Shown here in pieces: positions 25,404 to 33,584 of a DNA stretch of 64,000 nt. The position numbers and the translations under genes are program-made. The notes under the pieces were generated by a model that worked only from the letters and a program-made list of their open reading frames with translations, had not been told where the DNA came from and searched no databases. Location of the stretch: contig NZ_KI912613.1 in the NCBI RefSeq assembly GCF_000519325.1, forward strand, positions 4,872,171 through 4,936,170, in the 5' to 3' direction. The DNA is from Patulibacter minatonensis DSM 18081. GTDB taxonomy: Bacteria; Actinomycetota; Thermoleophilia; Solirubrobacterales; Solirubrobacteraceae. Within the stretch, counting starts at the first letter, position 1. Each line of letters starts with the position of its first letter.

Positions 25404-25429
25404 CCGTAGGTACGGGAGCGTACATACGG
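25404..25429. promoter_or_regulatory. palindromic operator-like site upstream of the MpaB-like gene
   Basis: Arms CCGTAGGTACG and CGTACATACGG are inverted with one mismatch around a GGAG spacer (26 bp in all). The size and symmetry fit a TetR-family dimer site. It lies 49-74 bp upstream of the MpaB-like start. Confidence 0.65.
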
Positions 25430-25532
25430 ACCCGTAGCTTCGTCAAGCGCCTCGGAGCCTCGCTCGATCCCGGCGGACCGACGGCCCGTGTGGAGCGGCG
25501 CCCGCCGGCGGGTCGGCCCGACGCCGCCCGCC

Positions 25533-25850
25533 TCAGCGCTTCCAGCCGGTCGCGCGGCGACGGAGCTGGAGGATGCGGGCGCCGGCGGCGATCGCGACGA
25601 TCAGGCCACCGGCGACGGCGGCGAGGAGCAGCGCGACGCCGACGGGCACGCGGCCGTTCCAGCCGAGGAACTCGATCGTGACCCGGTCGAGGTTCTGCAG
25701 GATGAAGACGAGCAGGATCGCGAGGATGACGCCGCCGAGGATGGCGAACCACATCGCGGCGTTCGTACGGGAGCCGGTGGGCTTCTCGTGCGTCGGGTCC
25801 GGACGACCGGACGTCGGGGACTGCTCGGCGGTGGTGGTGTCGGTGCTCAT
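25533..25850 (-). CDS. LapA-domain (DUF1049) membrane protein
   Basis: The 105-residue product has a polar 30-residue N-terminus and two transmembrane helices separated by a short loop with the LapA hallmark 'ILQNLDRVTIEFLGWNGRVP', then a basic cytoplasmic tail. LapA proteins help organise the envelope in Gram-negatives; the role in actinobacteria is unknown. It lies in a minus-strand group of small envelope or stress genes. The start is the first ATG of the frame. Confidence 0.88.
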   Translation of the reverse strand: MSTDTTTAEQSPTSGRPDPTHEKPTGSRTNAAMWFAILGGVILAILLVFILQNLDRVTIEFLGWNGRVPVGVALLLAAVAGGLIVAIAAGARILQLRRRATGWKR

Positions 25851-25903
25851 TGGTTCTTCGGGTGGTCGTGGTGCCGGCCCGCGGGTGCGGACCGGTCGGG
25901 TGC

Positions 25904-26206
25904 TCAGCGGCCGCGGCGCCTGGAGTGCCGGACCTTGCCGACGACCGCCACCTGGGCGGCGTGCCGGGCGAGGAGCTTCAGGTCGAGCTGGGCGACCAGG
26001 CGCCGCAGCTCGCGCTGCTCGCGGTCGGTCAATCGGCTCCGCCTGCCCCGACTGCGCCGCACGAGCTCGACGAGACGCCGACGCTCGCGGCCGGAGAGCC
26101 GGGAGGTCCAGTGCCGGTGGCCCTCCCGCGCGACGTCCGCGACGACGAGCCACGGGACGGCCCTGCCACCGGCGCGCCGGGCGGAAGCGCTGCGGAAGAG
26201 GCTCAC
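25904..26206 (-). CDS. small basic conserved-looking protein
   Basis: The 100-residue product is Arg-rich, with a helical pattern 'SGRERRRLVELVRRSRGR' and 'LTDREQRELRRLVAQL' that suggests a nucleic-acid-binding or scaffold helix bundle. The Leu heptads and Arg spacing look evolved rather than random, and there are stop-free flanks consistent with coding. I recognise no named family. It sits between LapA and another small gene on the same strand. Confidence 0.6.
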   Translation of the reverse strand: MSLFRSASARRAGGRAVPWLVVADVAREGHRHWTSRLSGRERRRLVELVRRSRGRRSRLTDREQRELRRLVAQLDLKLLARHAAQVAVVGKVRHSRRRGR

Positions 26207-26246
26207 GCGCGGGACCGCGTCGGCGTCCCGGTGGTGAAACGGCGCA

Positions 26247-26393
26247 TCATCGCCGTCCGAGGTTCTTGACGCGGTCGAGCCTCGAGGGCTTCTGCGGGGC
26301 GGTGCCGGTCAGCCGGTGCTGGAACTTGCGAGCCAGCGGCGGGGCGATCAGCTTGAGGATCTGCCACGTGATGCGGCCGAGGATCTTGTACAC
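26247..26393 (-). CDS. 48-residue membrane-associated small protein
   Basis: From a GTG at 26393, preceded by GGAGA at seven bases, the frame encodes 48 residues. A hydrophobic/amphipathic N-terminal helix ('ILGRITWQILKLIAPPLA') is followed by a basic tail. The hydrophobic part is short for a transmembrane span, so peripheral membrane association is possible. The function is unknown. It is co-directional with the neighbouring small genes. Confidence 0.5.
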   Translation of the reverse strand: MYKILGRITWQILKLIAPPLARKFQHRLTGTAPQKPSRLDRVKNLGRR

Positions 26394-26579
26394 GGAGGGT
26401 CTCCGGGAGGTGGAACGAGTGGTCCGGTTCGCGGCGCGCGACGATGTCGAGCGATCCACGGGGTCCGGGGATGACGGTCGTCGCGGGTGACGACCGGGTG
26501 CGGGGACCGCGCCGGGCTGCGCGCCCGGCGCGGGCGGCGCGCCGGGGGACGCGCGCCGCTCCGCCCCGCGAGGGGGCTG

Positions 26580-26738
26580 CTAGTCCTTCTTCAGGACGTC
26601 CTTGACCTTGTCGGTGACCTTCTCGGCGGTCTCCTTGACCTTGTCGACGGCCTGGTCGACCTGGCCCTCGCGCTTGAGGTCGTCGTTCCCGGTCACCTTG
26701 CCGGTCGTCTCCTTGGCCTTGCCTGCGATGTCCGTCAT
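26580..26738 (-). CDS. CsbD-like stress protein
   Basis: The 52-residue product is a CsbD-family protein: 'GKAKETTGKVTGNDDLKREG' followed by Lys/Asp/Val-rich repeats. Such proteins are small, highly charged and induced in general stress, with unknown biochemistry. The ATG has AGGAGA at the expected distance. A longer in-frame ATG 13 codons upstream is less likely because it lacks this ribosome-binding site. Confidence 0.88.
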   Translation of the reverse strand: MTDIAGKAKETTGKVTGNDDLKREGQVDQAVDKVKETAEKVTDKVKDVLKKD

Positions 26739-26820
26739 GTCGTCTCCTGTGGTCGTGTCGATGGGGAACTGCATGTTCGACCGGCCCCGCGCGAAAAAGT
26801 TCCGCACGAGCCCGTCGGGA

Positions 26821-27015
26821 TCAGATCCAGCGGTGCGGCTTGTGACGCGGGAGCCACTCGACGCCGCTGACGCTCTCGCGCTCCAGCGCGGCGTCGACCT
26901 CCGGGTGGGACTGACCGACCGCGCCGATGCCGCGATCGGCGTCGCGGTCCTCCCGCGACCCGACCGCGGGATGCGCGGTCGTGGCTGACGTGGCACTGCC
27001 GAGAACCTGGAACAT
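26821..27015 (-). CDS. possible small hydrophilic protein
   Basis: From the ATG at 27015, with AAGGA upstream, the frame encodes 64 residues. The composition is unlike random high-GC translation (Glu, Asp and Trp present, with a 'VEWLPRHKPHRWI' end). No family is recognised and coding status is uncertain. It lies just upstream of csbD on the same strand. Confidence 0.4.
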   Translation of the reverse strand: MFQVLGSATSATTAHPAVGSREDRDADRGIGAVGQSHPEVDAALERESVSGVEWLPRHKPHRWI

Positions 27016-27211
27016 CCTGAACGTCCTTGGTCGAGCGCCGGACCCCCGATGGGCCGGTCGTTGCAAGGGGAACTACCCACGACCGGTCCCGCGCACGCAC
27101 CCTCAGGAGATCTTCATGCGACCGTCGGGACGTCGTGATGTGGCCCGCGTCCCGTCGGCGCGACGAGCCGGCGTCGGGGACGACGTCCGCGGTGGTGCGG
27201 AAGGCCGCCCG

Positions 27212-28015
27212 TCAGCGCGCCAGGACCGTCAGCAGCTCGCGCGCGAAGCCGACGACGCGTGCCGGGTCGTACTCGTCGGGCGCCGCGATCAGCTGCCGGG
27301 AGCCCTCCTCGCAGATCGCCAGGAGCGCGAGCGGGAGGAACTCCCGGTCGAATCGGGCGATCTGCGGCCGGACCGCGGCGAGATCGTCGAGCATGACGCG
27401 CAGGTGTCCGAGGACGACGTCCCGGCCGGCCTGGATCGACGCCTTCAGCGCCTCCGGCGGCCCGTCCGGCGGGAACAGGATCAGGCGCCACGTCGTGGGG
27501 TCGCGCTGGATGGCCACCGCGATCGCCTCGACCCACCGCAACGACGCGGCGAGCGGGTCGCCGCCGGCCGCCCCGGTGGCCGGCAGCGCCTCGGCGAGAG
27601 TCGACAGGGCGCGGCCGAACTCCCGCTCGAGCAGCGCCGACAGCAGCTCGGTCCGGTTCGGATAGGCGTTGTAGACGACGGTCTTCGCCAGCGCGGCACG
27701 GCGCGCGACGGCCTCCATCGTCACTGCCGCGAACCCGCCGTCGGCAATGAGGTCGAGCGTAGCGTCGAGCACCTCGCGGCGCCGGACCTCGATCGGCTGC
27801 CGGCTGCGCCGGGGTCGGGTGGTCGGCGGCTCGGCGATCGGAGGATCGTAGCCGCGCCGTCGACGACGACCGCGTTCACGTGGACCGGCCCTCCCCCGCC
27901 GAGGTCGTCCGCCGGCGGCGTGCCGCCTCAGCGCGGCGTCGTCCTGCGCAGGGTCGTGTCCGCGTTCCGTGCGCCGGACGCCGCGCGGTCGAGGGCCGTC
28001 CCGTGAAGCGTGCAC
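27212..28015 (-). CDS. TetR/AcrR family transcriptional regulator
   Basis: The C-terminal 200 residues are a typical TetR repressor: an N-terminal helix-turn-helix ('FAAVTMEAVARRAALAKTVV', then 'YNAYPNRTELL') followed by an all-helical ligand domain. The start is uncertain. I place it at a GTG (28015) with GAGGTGG upstream, but the first 60 or so residues are Arg/Pro-rich and the true start may be further in, close to the HTH. It is divergent from the FTR1 gene and could control that gene or the MpaB-like gene; neither is shown. Confidence 0.8.
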   Translation of the reverse strand: MHASRDGPRPRGVRRTERGHDPAQDDAALRRHAAGGRPRRGRAGPRERGRRRRRGYDPPIAEPPTTRPRRSRQPIEVRRREVLDATLDLIADGGFAAVTMEAVARRAALAKTVVYNAYPNRTELLSALLEREFGRALSTLAEALPATGAAGGDPLAASLRWVEAIAVAIQRDPTTWRLILFPPDGPPEALKASIQAGRDVVLGHLRVMLDDLAAVRPQIARFDREFLPLALLAICEEGSRQLIAAPDEYDPARVVGFARELLTVLAR

Positions 28016-28133
28016 CCCCCCACCACCTCGAAGGTACGTCCACGGCTCCCGCATCCCCGCGGTCGACCGAGGCGCCCACGAACCACCGAGAGCGCCTGTG
28101 CGCCACTCATCTCGCACTCATCGAGTTCGGACG

Positions 28134-28159
28134 TAGGGTGCCCTGCGCAGGGCGCCCTA
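28134..28159. promoter_or_regulatory. iron-box-like palindrome upstream of the FTR1 gene
   Basis: The site consists of TAGGGTGCCC, a self-complementary TGCGCA and GGGCGCCCTA (12 of 13 positions symmetric). It ends two bases before the GGAG ribosome-binding site of the FTR1 gene, so a bound repressor would block transcription or the start region. The AGGG...CCCTA edges resemble half-sites of DtxR/IdeR boxes (TTAGG...CCTAA), a fitting regulator for an iron permease. Confidence 0.65.
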
Positions 28160-28170
28160 AGGAGACCTCG

Positions 28171-29181
28171 ATGTCCGCTACACCCCTCGCCACCGACGGC
28201 ACCGCACGCGCCGAGTCCCGGACCGACTCGCGCTGGTTCTACGCGTGGCTGGTGGTCGTGCTCGGGCTCCTCGCGTTCGCGGTGGTCGCCGGCTGGAACG
28301 CCGCCGGCGGGACGGTCGACCCCACCGACGCCGGCCGCACCCTGAGCCGGACGACCGTCGTCGTCAACAGCGCGGTGCTCGTGCTCCGCGAGGGCCTCGA
28401 GTGCGTCCTGGTCCTCGCCGCGATCACGGCCGGGCTCCGCGGCCCCGCGGCCGGGCAGCGACGGCCGATCGCGATCGGCGGCGGCGTCGCGCTCCTGCTG
28501 TCGGTCGTCACCTGGTTCGCGGCCGTGTGGGTCATCGGGGCCTTCGGCGGCACCGGACTGAACGTGCAGGCGGCGACCGGGATCCCCGCGATCCTCGTGC
28601 TGCTGGTGATCATGAACTGGTTCTTCCACGACACCTACTGGACCGGGTGGATCAAGCGGCACAACCGGAAGAAGAAGGGCCTGCTGCACGCCGACGCGGG
28701 CAGCCCGCGGCTGTTGCTCGGCCTCGGGCTGCTCGGCTTCAGCGCCGTCTACCGCGAGGGCTTCGAGATCGTGCTCTTCCTGCAGTCGCTGCGGGTCGGG
28801 TACGGCTCGTCGGTCGTCCTGGAGGGCGTGACGCTCGGCCTCCTCTTCACCACCGCCGCCGGGATCGTGACCTTCGTCCTGCACCGGAAGCTGCCGTACA
28901 AGAAGCTCCTCATCATCACCTTCGCGCTGCTCGTGCTGGTGCTGTTCGTGATGGTCGGCGAGCAGGTCAACGAGATGCAGCTCGCCGGCTGGATCGGCAC
29001 CTCGACGTTCTGGGACAGCCCCGGGTGGCTCGGCACCTGGTTCTCGGTCTTCGGCAACTGGGAGACCGTGATCGGCCAGACCGTCGCCGTCGGCGCGGTG
29101 GTCGGCTCGTACGTCGTCGCCCGCGAGGTCCAGGTCAAGGGGCCGCAGCGGCGCGCACGGCGCGCGGCCGCCGGCGCCTGA
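28171..29181 (+). CDS. FTR1 family iron permease
   Basis: The 336-residue product has about seven transmembrane helices and two REGxE iron-handling motifs, REGLE (73-77) and REGFE (195-199), the defining feature of FTR1/EfeU proteins that import ferric iron. There is no periplasmic partner gene nearby. The ATG has GGAG seven bases upstream. A palindrome (28134-28159) immediately upstream suggests iron-dependent control. Confidence 0.93.
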   Translation: MSATPLATDGTARAESRTDSRWFYAWLVVVLGLLAFAVVAGWNAAGGTVDPTDAGRTLSRTTVVVNSAVLVLREGLECVLVLAAITAGLRGPAAGQRRPIAIGGGVALLLSVVTWFAAVWVIGAFGGTGLNVQAATGIPAILVLLVIMNWFFHDTYWTGWIKRHNRKKKGLLHADAGSPRLLLGLGLLGFSAVYREGFEIVLFLQSLRVGYGSSVVLEGVTLGLLFTTAAGIVTFVLHRKLPYKKLLIITFALLVLVLFVMVGEQVNEMQLAGWIGTSTFWDSPGWLGTWFSVFGNWETVIGQTVAVGAVVGSYVVAREVQVKGPQRRARRAAAGA

Positions 29182-29234
29182 CCAGCGGCGCCGCCGACGC
29201 CTGAGCACGGGGCGACGGGGCGACGGGGCGACCC

Positions 29235-29438
29235 TCAGCCCTCCCCGTCGACCTTGCGCAACACCTCCAGGAGCGCCTGCCGGTCCGGGCCGGAGAGCGC
29301 GGCGAAGAGGTCCTCGGCCGCCTCGGCGTAGCGCGAGCGCCACCGCTGCGCCTCCGTCGCGCCGTCCGCCGAGGCCTCGAGCAGCATGGCCCGGCGATCC
29401 GTCGGGTCGCTCACCGAGCAGCAACGGCGTTCCACCAT
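29235..29438 (-). pseudogene. truncated MarR family regulator (C-terminal fragment)
   Basis: The frame encodes the end of a MarR repressor: the wing ('VERR...DPTDRRAMLL') and the C-terminal dimerisation helices ('ALSGPDRQALLEVLRKV'). The N-terminal helices and recognition helix are missing, and upstream sequence in the frame does not resemble the family. It appears to have been cut at about 29438, next to a gene of lower GC content. Confidence 0.7.
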
Positions 29439-29571
29439 CGGCTGTCGAACGGTCGTCCGCCTCCATCGCGATCTGAACGCAGGATGGCGATGCACGAGGG
29501 CGCGCGGCTACGCCGTAGCCTGGCGCGCAGGACCGGTCGGCCCGCGACCGAGACACACCAGGAGGAATGAC

Positions 29572-30498
29572 ATGAAGACATGGATGGCCTGCGCGAGCAC
29601 GGTCCTCGTCGTCGGCGCCACCGGATGCGGCGGCGCTGACAAACCATCGACCTCGGGCAGCGACCGGGAACAGATCAAGGCCCTCACGGCGAGCCTCCAG
29701 ACCGCGATCCGCTCGAAGGACTGGGACACGTTCTGCTCGCTGGCGACGCTCGAGCTCAGGACACAGATCAAGTTCGCGGCGGCCCTCATCAGCGAGAAGG
29801 AGAACCCGAGTTGCGCAGACGGCCTGTCTGCCGCGGCCGCCGAGGAAGACGTCTCCGACGCGTCCTACGACCTCTCTCGCCTCGAGATCATCGGTGACTC
29901 AGCGATCGCGAAGAGCGCATCGAAGGACGACGACGGCGAGCCCGAGGACATCTCGTTCGAAAAGAAAGGCGGGCGTTGGCTGGTCGCAGCCGATCCCGAC
30001 GAAGAAGGCGGCTTCTCGTCGGACGACGACGCCGCGACGACGACCACGGAGGCAGCGAAGGCGACACCCGCACAGATCGGAAGCCCAGCGACCGACGACG
30101 GGCTCACGTTCACCGTCCGCTCGCTCCGCCAGGTCTCGTCGATCGCCGCCGACGAGTACAGCTCGCCGTTGAAGCCGAAGCCTGACGAGGACCTGTACCT
30201 GCTCAGGGTCAAGGTGACGAACGACTCGAAGGACGGTGCCGATCCGTTCTGCGGCGGCGGCTCCGCGAAGCTGGTCGATAGCCAGGAGCGGAACATCGAC
30301 TTCGACTCGCAAGAGGCGCTGAACCTCCCCGGCAACGACTTCTGCGGCAGCGAGATCCAGCCGGGTCTGTCGAAGAGGTACAAGCTGCCGTTCCGCGTCG
30401 CCAAGGGCTCGACCATCGCAACCGTCGTCCTGTGGAACGGGTCCGCCGGCGACGACAGCGACGGCACCGGCACCCACGTCGCCGTGGACGCGCCGTAG
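29572..30498 (+). CDS. DUF4352-type lipoprotein
   Basis: The 308-residue product has a lipoprotein signal with the lipobox ATGC (Cys at about residue 19). An N-terminal helical region ('QIKALTASLQTAIRSKDWDT') follows, then a Thr/Ala linker and a DUF4352-like immunoglobulin-fold domain (about 175-300) containing two cysteines. The ATG follows AGGAGG. Its third-codon GC and overall GC are clearly lower than the neighbours (codons such as GAA, AAA and TCA are used), suggesting a different origin. No partner genes are adjacent. Confidence 0.85.
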   Translation: MKTWMACASTVLVVGATGCGGADKPSTSGSDREQIKALTASLQTAIRSKDWDTFCSLATLELRTQIKFAAALISEKENPSCADGLSAAAAEEDVSDASYDLSRLEIIGDSAIAKSASKDDDGEPEDISFEKKGGRWLVAADPDEEGGFSSDDDAATTTTEAAKATPAQIGSPATDDGLTFTVRSLRQVSSIAADEYSSPLKPKPDEDLYLLRVKVTNDSKDGADPFCGGGSAKLVDSQERNIDFDSQEALNLPGNDFCGSEIQPGLSKRYKLPFRVAKGSTIATVVLWNGSAGDDSDGTGTHVAVDAP

Positions 30499-30837
30499 TC
30501 GCGCGTCGCGCGAGCGCGTGCGGACACCGAGCGGTGCGGCGGGGCCGTACCGCTCGCCGCCGGACCCTGCCCAGAAGCGGCGACCCCGGCACCGGGCGTC
30601 AAGCCGCGCGGACGCATCTCCGACCCGGCCGTGGGCGCCTCCACGGGGTCAGCACCGGCTCGCCCGATCATCCGTCCACGGGCCCAACGTTCGTCGAGGA
30701 TCCCGCCTGCGTGAGGCGTACGCTGCGGTCCTCTCTGCACTCCGGCGCGCCATCGGCGCGGACCGTCCCCGACGCCCCGGGACCCCGGGCGCCGCCCGGC
30801 CCGCAGGCGACCGGAGGACCCGACACCCGGAGGCCGC
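30499..30837. other. intergenic region
   Basis: The only structure I see is a terminator-like hairpin at 30529-30555 (GAGCGGT/ACCGCTC plus an inner CGG/CCG) about 30 bases after the lipoprotein stop, without a T-run. The rest is GC-rich sequence with no supported gene; the GGAGG ribosome-binding site of the next gene is at its end. Confidence 0.5.
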
Positions 30838-32277
30838 ATGACCCCTTCAGATCCGTTCCTCGTGGTGTTCGACGGCAAGGACGGCCACGCGCGCCGGGTC
30901 GCGCGGGACATCGCGGACACGGTCCGGCGCGCGGGCTTCGCGGTCGCCACAGGCGACGTCGACGGCGAGGAGGCCCGGGACCCGGGGTCGGCGTCGGTGA
31001 TCACGGCCGTCGCGACCGTCGAGCGCGGCGGGACCACGGGGCGCGTCGGCGCCTGGCTCGCCCGGCACCACCGGCTGACGAACGTCGCCCCGTCGTTCCT
31101 CGTCGCGATCTCCCTCCGGGCCGCCTCGTCGGACGCCGCGGAGCGCACCGGGGCGCTCACCGACGCCGGGGAGGTCCTGCGCCGGTCCGGGTCGCTGCAG
31201 ACCCGCATCCACCTCGTCGGCGGGGTCCTCGACTACCCGCGGGCCGGGGTCGTCGGCCGCGCGAAGCTCCGCCGCGAGGCCGAGCGCCTCGGACTCGCGA
31301 CCGACACGACGGCGGTCGTCGAGTACACCGACCGGGGCGACGTCCGCCGGTTCGCCGAGGGCCTGCTCGAGCTCGTCGGCGTCGTCCGCGCCGTCCCCGC
31401 GCCCGCCGCACCCGGGCGCGGCCCGTCGCCGTCGGGAGCGTCGGCGGACGCAGGGTCGCGCGGCGGCGGGGGGTCGCCGCCCGCGCCCGTGACCGTCCGC
31501 CCGATCGGGACGATCGAGACCCTGCGGTCCGTGACCACCGCCCTCCGCGCGAGCGAGACCTCGACGCATGCCGTCCGGCCGGCGGGTCCGCCGGCCGAAG
31601 CCGTCCCGCCCGCCCGCGCCACGCCGATGGCCCGCGGACGCGCTTCGTCGCCCTCCGACGCCGCGCGCGCACCCCGCTCCGCCGCCGCGCCGCGCGCCGA
31701 TGCCCGGTCGACGTCGCCCGCGGTCACCCGTCCGCACGCCGGCACCGGGCGGACCGTCGCAGGCGTCGACGCCGCTTCGGGGCTCTGGGACGAGGAGCGG
31801 ATCGCCGTCGAGATCGGTCGCTGCTCGAGGGAGGCCCACCGGTACGGCTTCGAGATGACCCTGCTCGCGCTGACGGTCGACGGCGACCCCGGGCCGGATG
31901 CGGCCCTGACGCGCACGGTCGCCTCGGTCGTCCGCCGCGCGATCCGGTCGTGCGACCACTGCGCACGGCTGGCGGACGGGACGTTCGTCGTGCTCCTCCC
32001 GCACACCAGCACCGGGGCCGGTTCGGTCGTCGCCCTGCGCCTGGCCCGGGAGATCGAGTCGCACCTCGGCGGGGGCGCGGACGGGCTCGGCGTCGGCGTG
32101 GCGACGCTCGCGCCGACCCCCGGGACCCCGGCGTCGACATGGCTCTCCCGTGCCCGCGCGGCGATGACGGAGGCCCGGGAGGCGGCGGACACCGTCGTCG
32201 TCGTCGACCGCTCGTGGCAGCGCGACGACGCCGGCGGGACCCCGGGCGCGCCGGCGCTCGCTCCCGCGCCGCGCTGA
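30838..32277 (+). CDS. flavodoxin (HemG-like) domain fused to a degenerate GGDEF domain
   Basis: The 479-residue product has two parts. Residues 1-185 resemble the flavodoxin fold of HemG/flavodoxin_5: an FMN-loop-like 'FDGKDGHARRVA' at about 11-22, 'GGVLDYPRAG' and 'VVEYTDRGDVRRFAEGLLEL'. A long Pro/Ala/Arg linker follows. Residues 320-470 resemble a GGDEF domain, but the active-site loop reads ADGTF (379-383) instead of GGDEF, so it is unlikely to make cyclic di-GMP and may bind a nucleotide or a partner. The ATG follows GGAGG. I know of no characterised protein with this combination. It may be a redox-sensing signalling protein, by inference. Confidence 0.75.
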   Translation: MTPSDPFLVVFDGKDGHARRVARDIADTVRRAGFAVATGDVDGEEARDPGSASVITAVATVERGGTTGRVGAWLARHHRLTNVAPSFLVAISLRAASSDAAERTGALTDAGEVLRRSGSLQTRIHLVGGVLDYPRAGVVGRAKLRREAERLGLATDTTAVVEYTDRGDVRRFAEGLLELVGVVRAVPAPAAPGRGPSPSGASADAGSRGGGGSPPAPVTVRPIGTIETLRSVTTALRASETSTHAVRPAGPPAEAVPPARATPMARGRASSPSDAARAPRSAAAPRADARSTSPAVTRPHAGTGRTVAGVDAASGLWDEERIAVEIGRCSREAHRYGFEMTLLALTVDGDPGPDAALTRTVASVVRRAIRSCDHCARLADGTFVVLLPHTSTGAGSVVALRLAREIESHLGGGADGLGVGVATLAPTPGTPASTWLSRARAAMTEAREAADTVVVVDRSWQRDDAGGTPGAPALAPAPR

Positions 32278-32345
32278 GGCGCGGACGACGGCAGCGGATC
32301 GCCCCAGGTCGGGCGCCGTCCGCCCGCCGCCCGACACTGCAGGGG

Positions 32346-33527
32346 ATGAGCGTCGAGAAGGAGGGCGGAGCGCCCGGGCCGGGCGGCGTGGTGTTCCGGC
32401 GCCCGGCCGCCGGCGACCGCCGGTCCGCGCGACCGGTCCTCGGTGCGACGACGACGCCGTGGGTCCTCGACCTGATCGCGCGGTTCCGGGGTGCGACGGA
32501 CGCGATGCTGGTCTGCCCGCACCTCGCCGAGGACCCGGGGGAGGGTGCGGTGTGGCTCGCGGCGGTCCCGGACCTGCGGAGCTGCCGACGCGCGGCGTGC
32601 ACGGAGGCCGTCGCCGCCACGCTCGAGGAGCGGCTCGGCCGTCCGGGGCGGGACGAGCCGACGCGGTGCACGACCTGCGGGCGAGTGGACGTGCCCGTCC
32701 GCGGCGTCGGCGTCGCCGTGGGGCACACGATGCTCCGCGGGACGGTGTGCGAGGACTGCCTCGCCGCGAAGCCGGTCCCCACGCCGCCGGCGGCGGTCGA
32801 GCCGGAGGAGGCGGTGGCCCGGCGCGCGGCGACGATCGGCGACGAGCCCATCGCGGTCCGGCGCGGGTCGTCCGCCGCCGCGGAGGAGCACCGGCCGTCG
32901 CCGGAGGATCAGGGGTGGCGTGCACTGCGGCGCGGGTGCCTGATGGCCGAGGCCTGTTGCCGGTCGACGGCCGCCCCGCTCGACCCCGATCGCGCCGTGA
33001 TCGGCGGCCTGCTCGTCCGGGCCGCGAAGCTCGCCCGGGGACTGATCGACGCGCCCCGCGGGGACGGCTCGCTCCTGCAGGAGGAGGCGTTCCGGTCGCT
33101 CGTCCGCACGACGACGACCCTGTGGTGGCTCGTCCGCGAGGGGTCGGACGACGACCTCGCCGCGTTCCGGGACGCCAGCTCGCGGGCGTGGGGCGCGGAC
33201 GATCTCGGAGACCGCCTGGAGGCGCTGGGACGCGCGGACGACCTGGCGGTGCTGCTCGGGCCGGATCCGGACGTCGCGCCCGGCTCGTGGCGGGAACTCA
33301 TCGCCGGCCACCTCTCCCCCGCCCCCGACGGCTTCGGGCTCCACCTCGCGCACCGGCCGGTCACCCCGATGGCCGCGCTCGTCGCCGGCGAGCACCTGTC
33401 GCTCGCGAGCGCCGACGTCGCCGCCCGCATGCCGACCGACCTCGACCCCGACGACCTGCGGCGGCTCGCGGAGGAGGTCTCCGAGCTGCGCGCCGTCGTC
33501 GCCCGGTCCGCGGACGACCTGCGATGA
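32346..33527 (+). CDS. Cys-rich (zinc-ribbon-like) N-terminus with a helical domain, unknown function
   Basis: The 393-residue product has CxxC-type pairs near residues 115-118 (TRCTTCGR) and 139-142 (VCEDC) and other cysteines near 57 and 79, which suggest zinc binding. A linker leads to an all-helical C-terminal domain (about 200-390) containing 'EEAFRSLVRTTTTLWWLV', reminiscent of DUF5677-type helical proteins. It lies 68 bp after the flavodoxin/GGDEF gene on the same strand, so the two may be cotranscribed. No clean ribosome-binding site supports the start. Confidence 0.7.
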   Translation: MSVEKEGGAPGPGGVVFRRPAAGDRRSARPVLGATTTPWVLDLIARFRGATDAMLVCPHLAEDPGEGAVWLAAVPDLRSCRRAACTEAVAATLEERLGRPGRDEPTRCTTCGRVDVPVRGVGVAVGHTMLRGTVCEDCLAAKPVPTPPAAVEPEEAVARRAATIGDEPIAVRRGSSAAAEEHRPSPEDQGWRALRRGCLMAEACCRSTAAPLDPDRAVIGGLLVRAAKLARGLIDAPRGDGSLLQEEAFRSLVRTTTTLWWLVREGSDDDLAAFRDASSRAWGADDLGDRLEALGRADDLAVLLGPDPDVAPGSWRELIAGHLSPAPDGFGLHLAHRPVTPMAALVAGEHLSLASADVAARMPTDLDPDDLRRLAEEVSELRAVVARSADDLR

Positions 33528-33584
33528 GTTCTCCGCCGGGCGACGGTCTGCACCGGTACATCCCGCCCCGTACCGGAACGCCCC

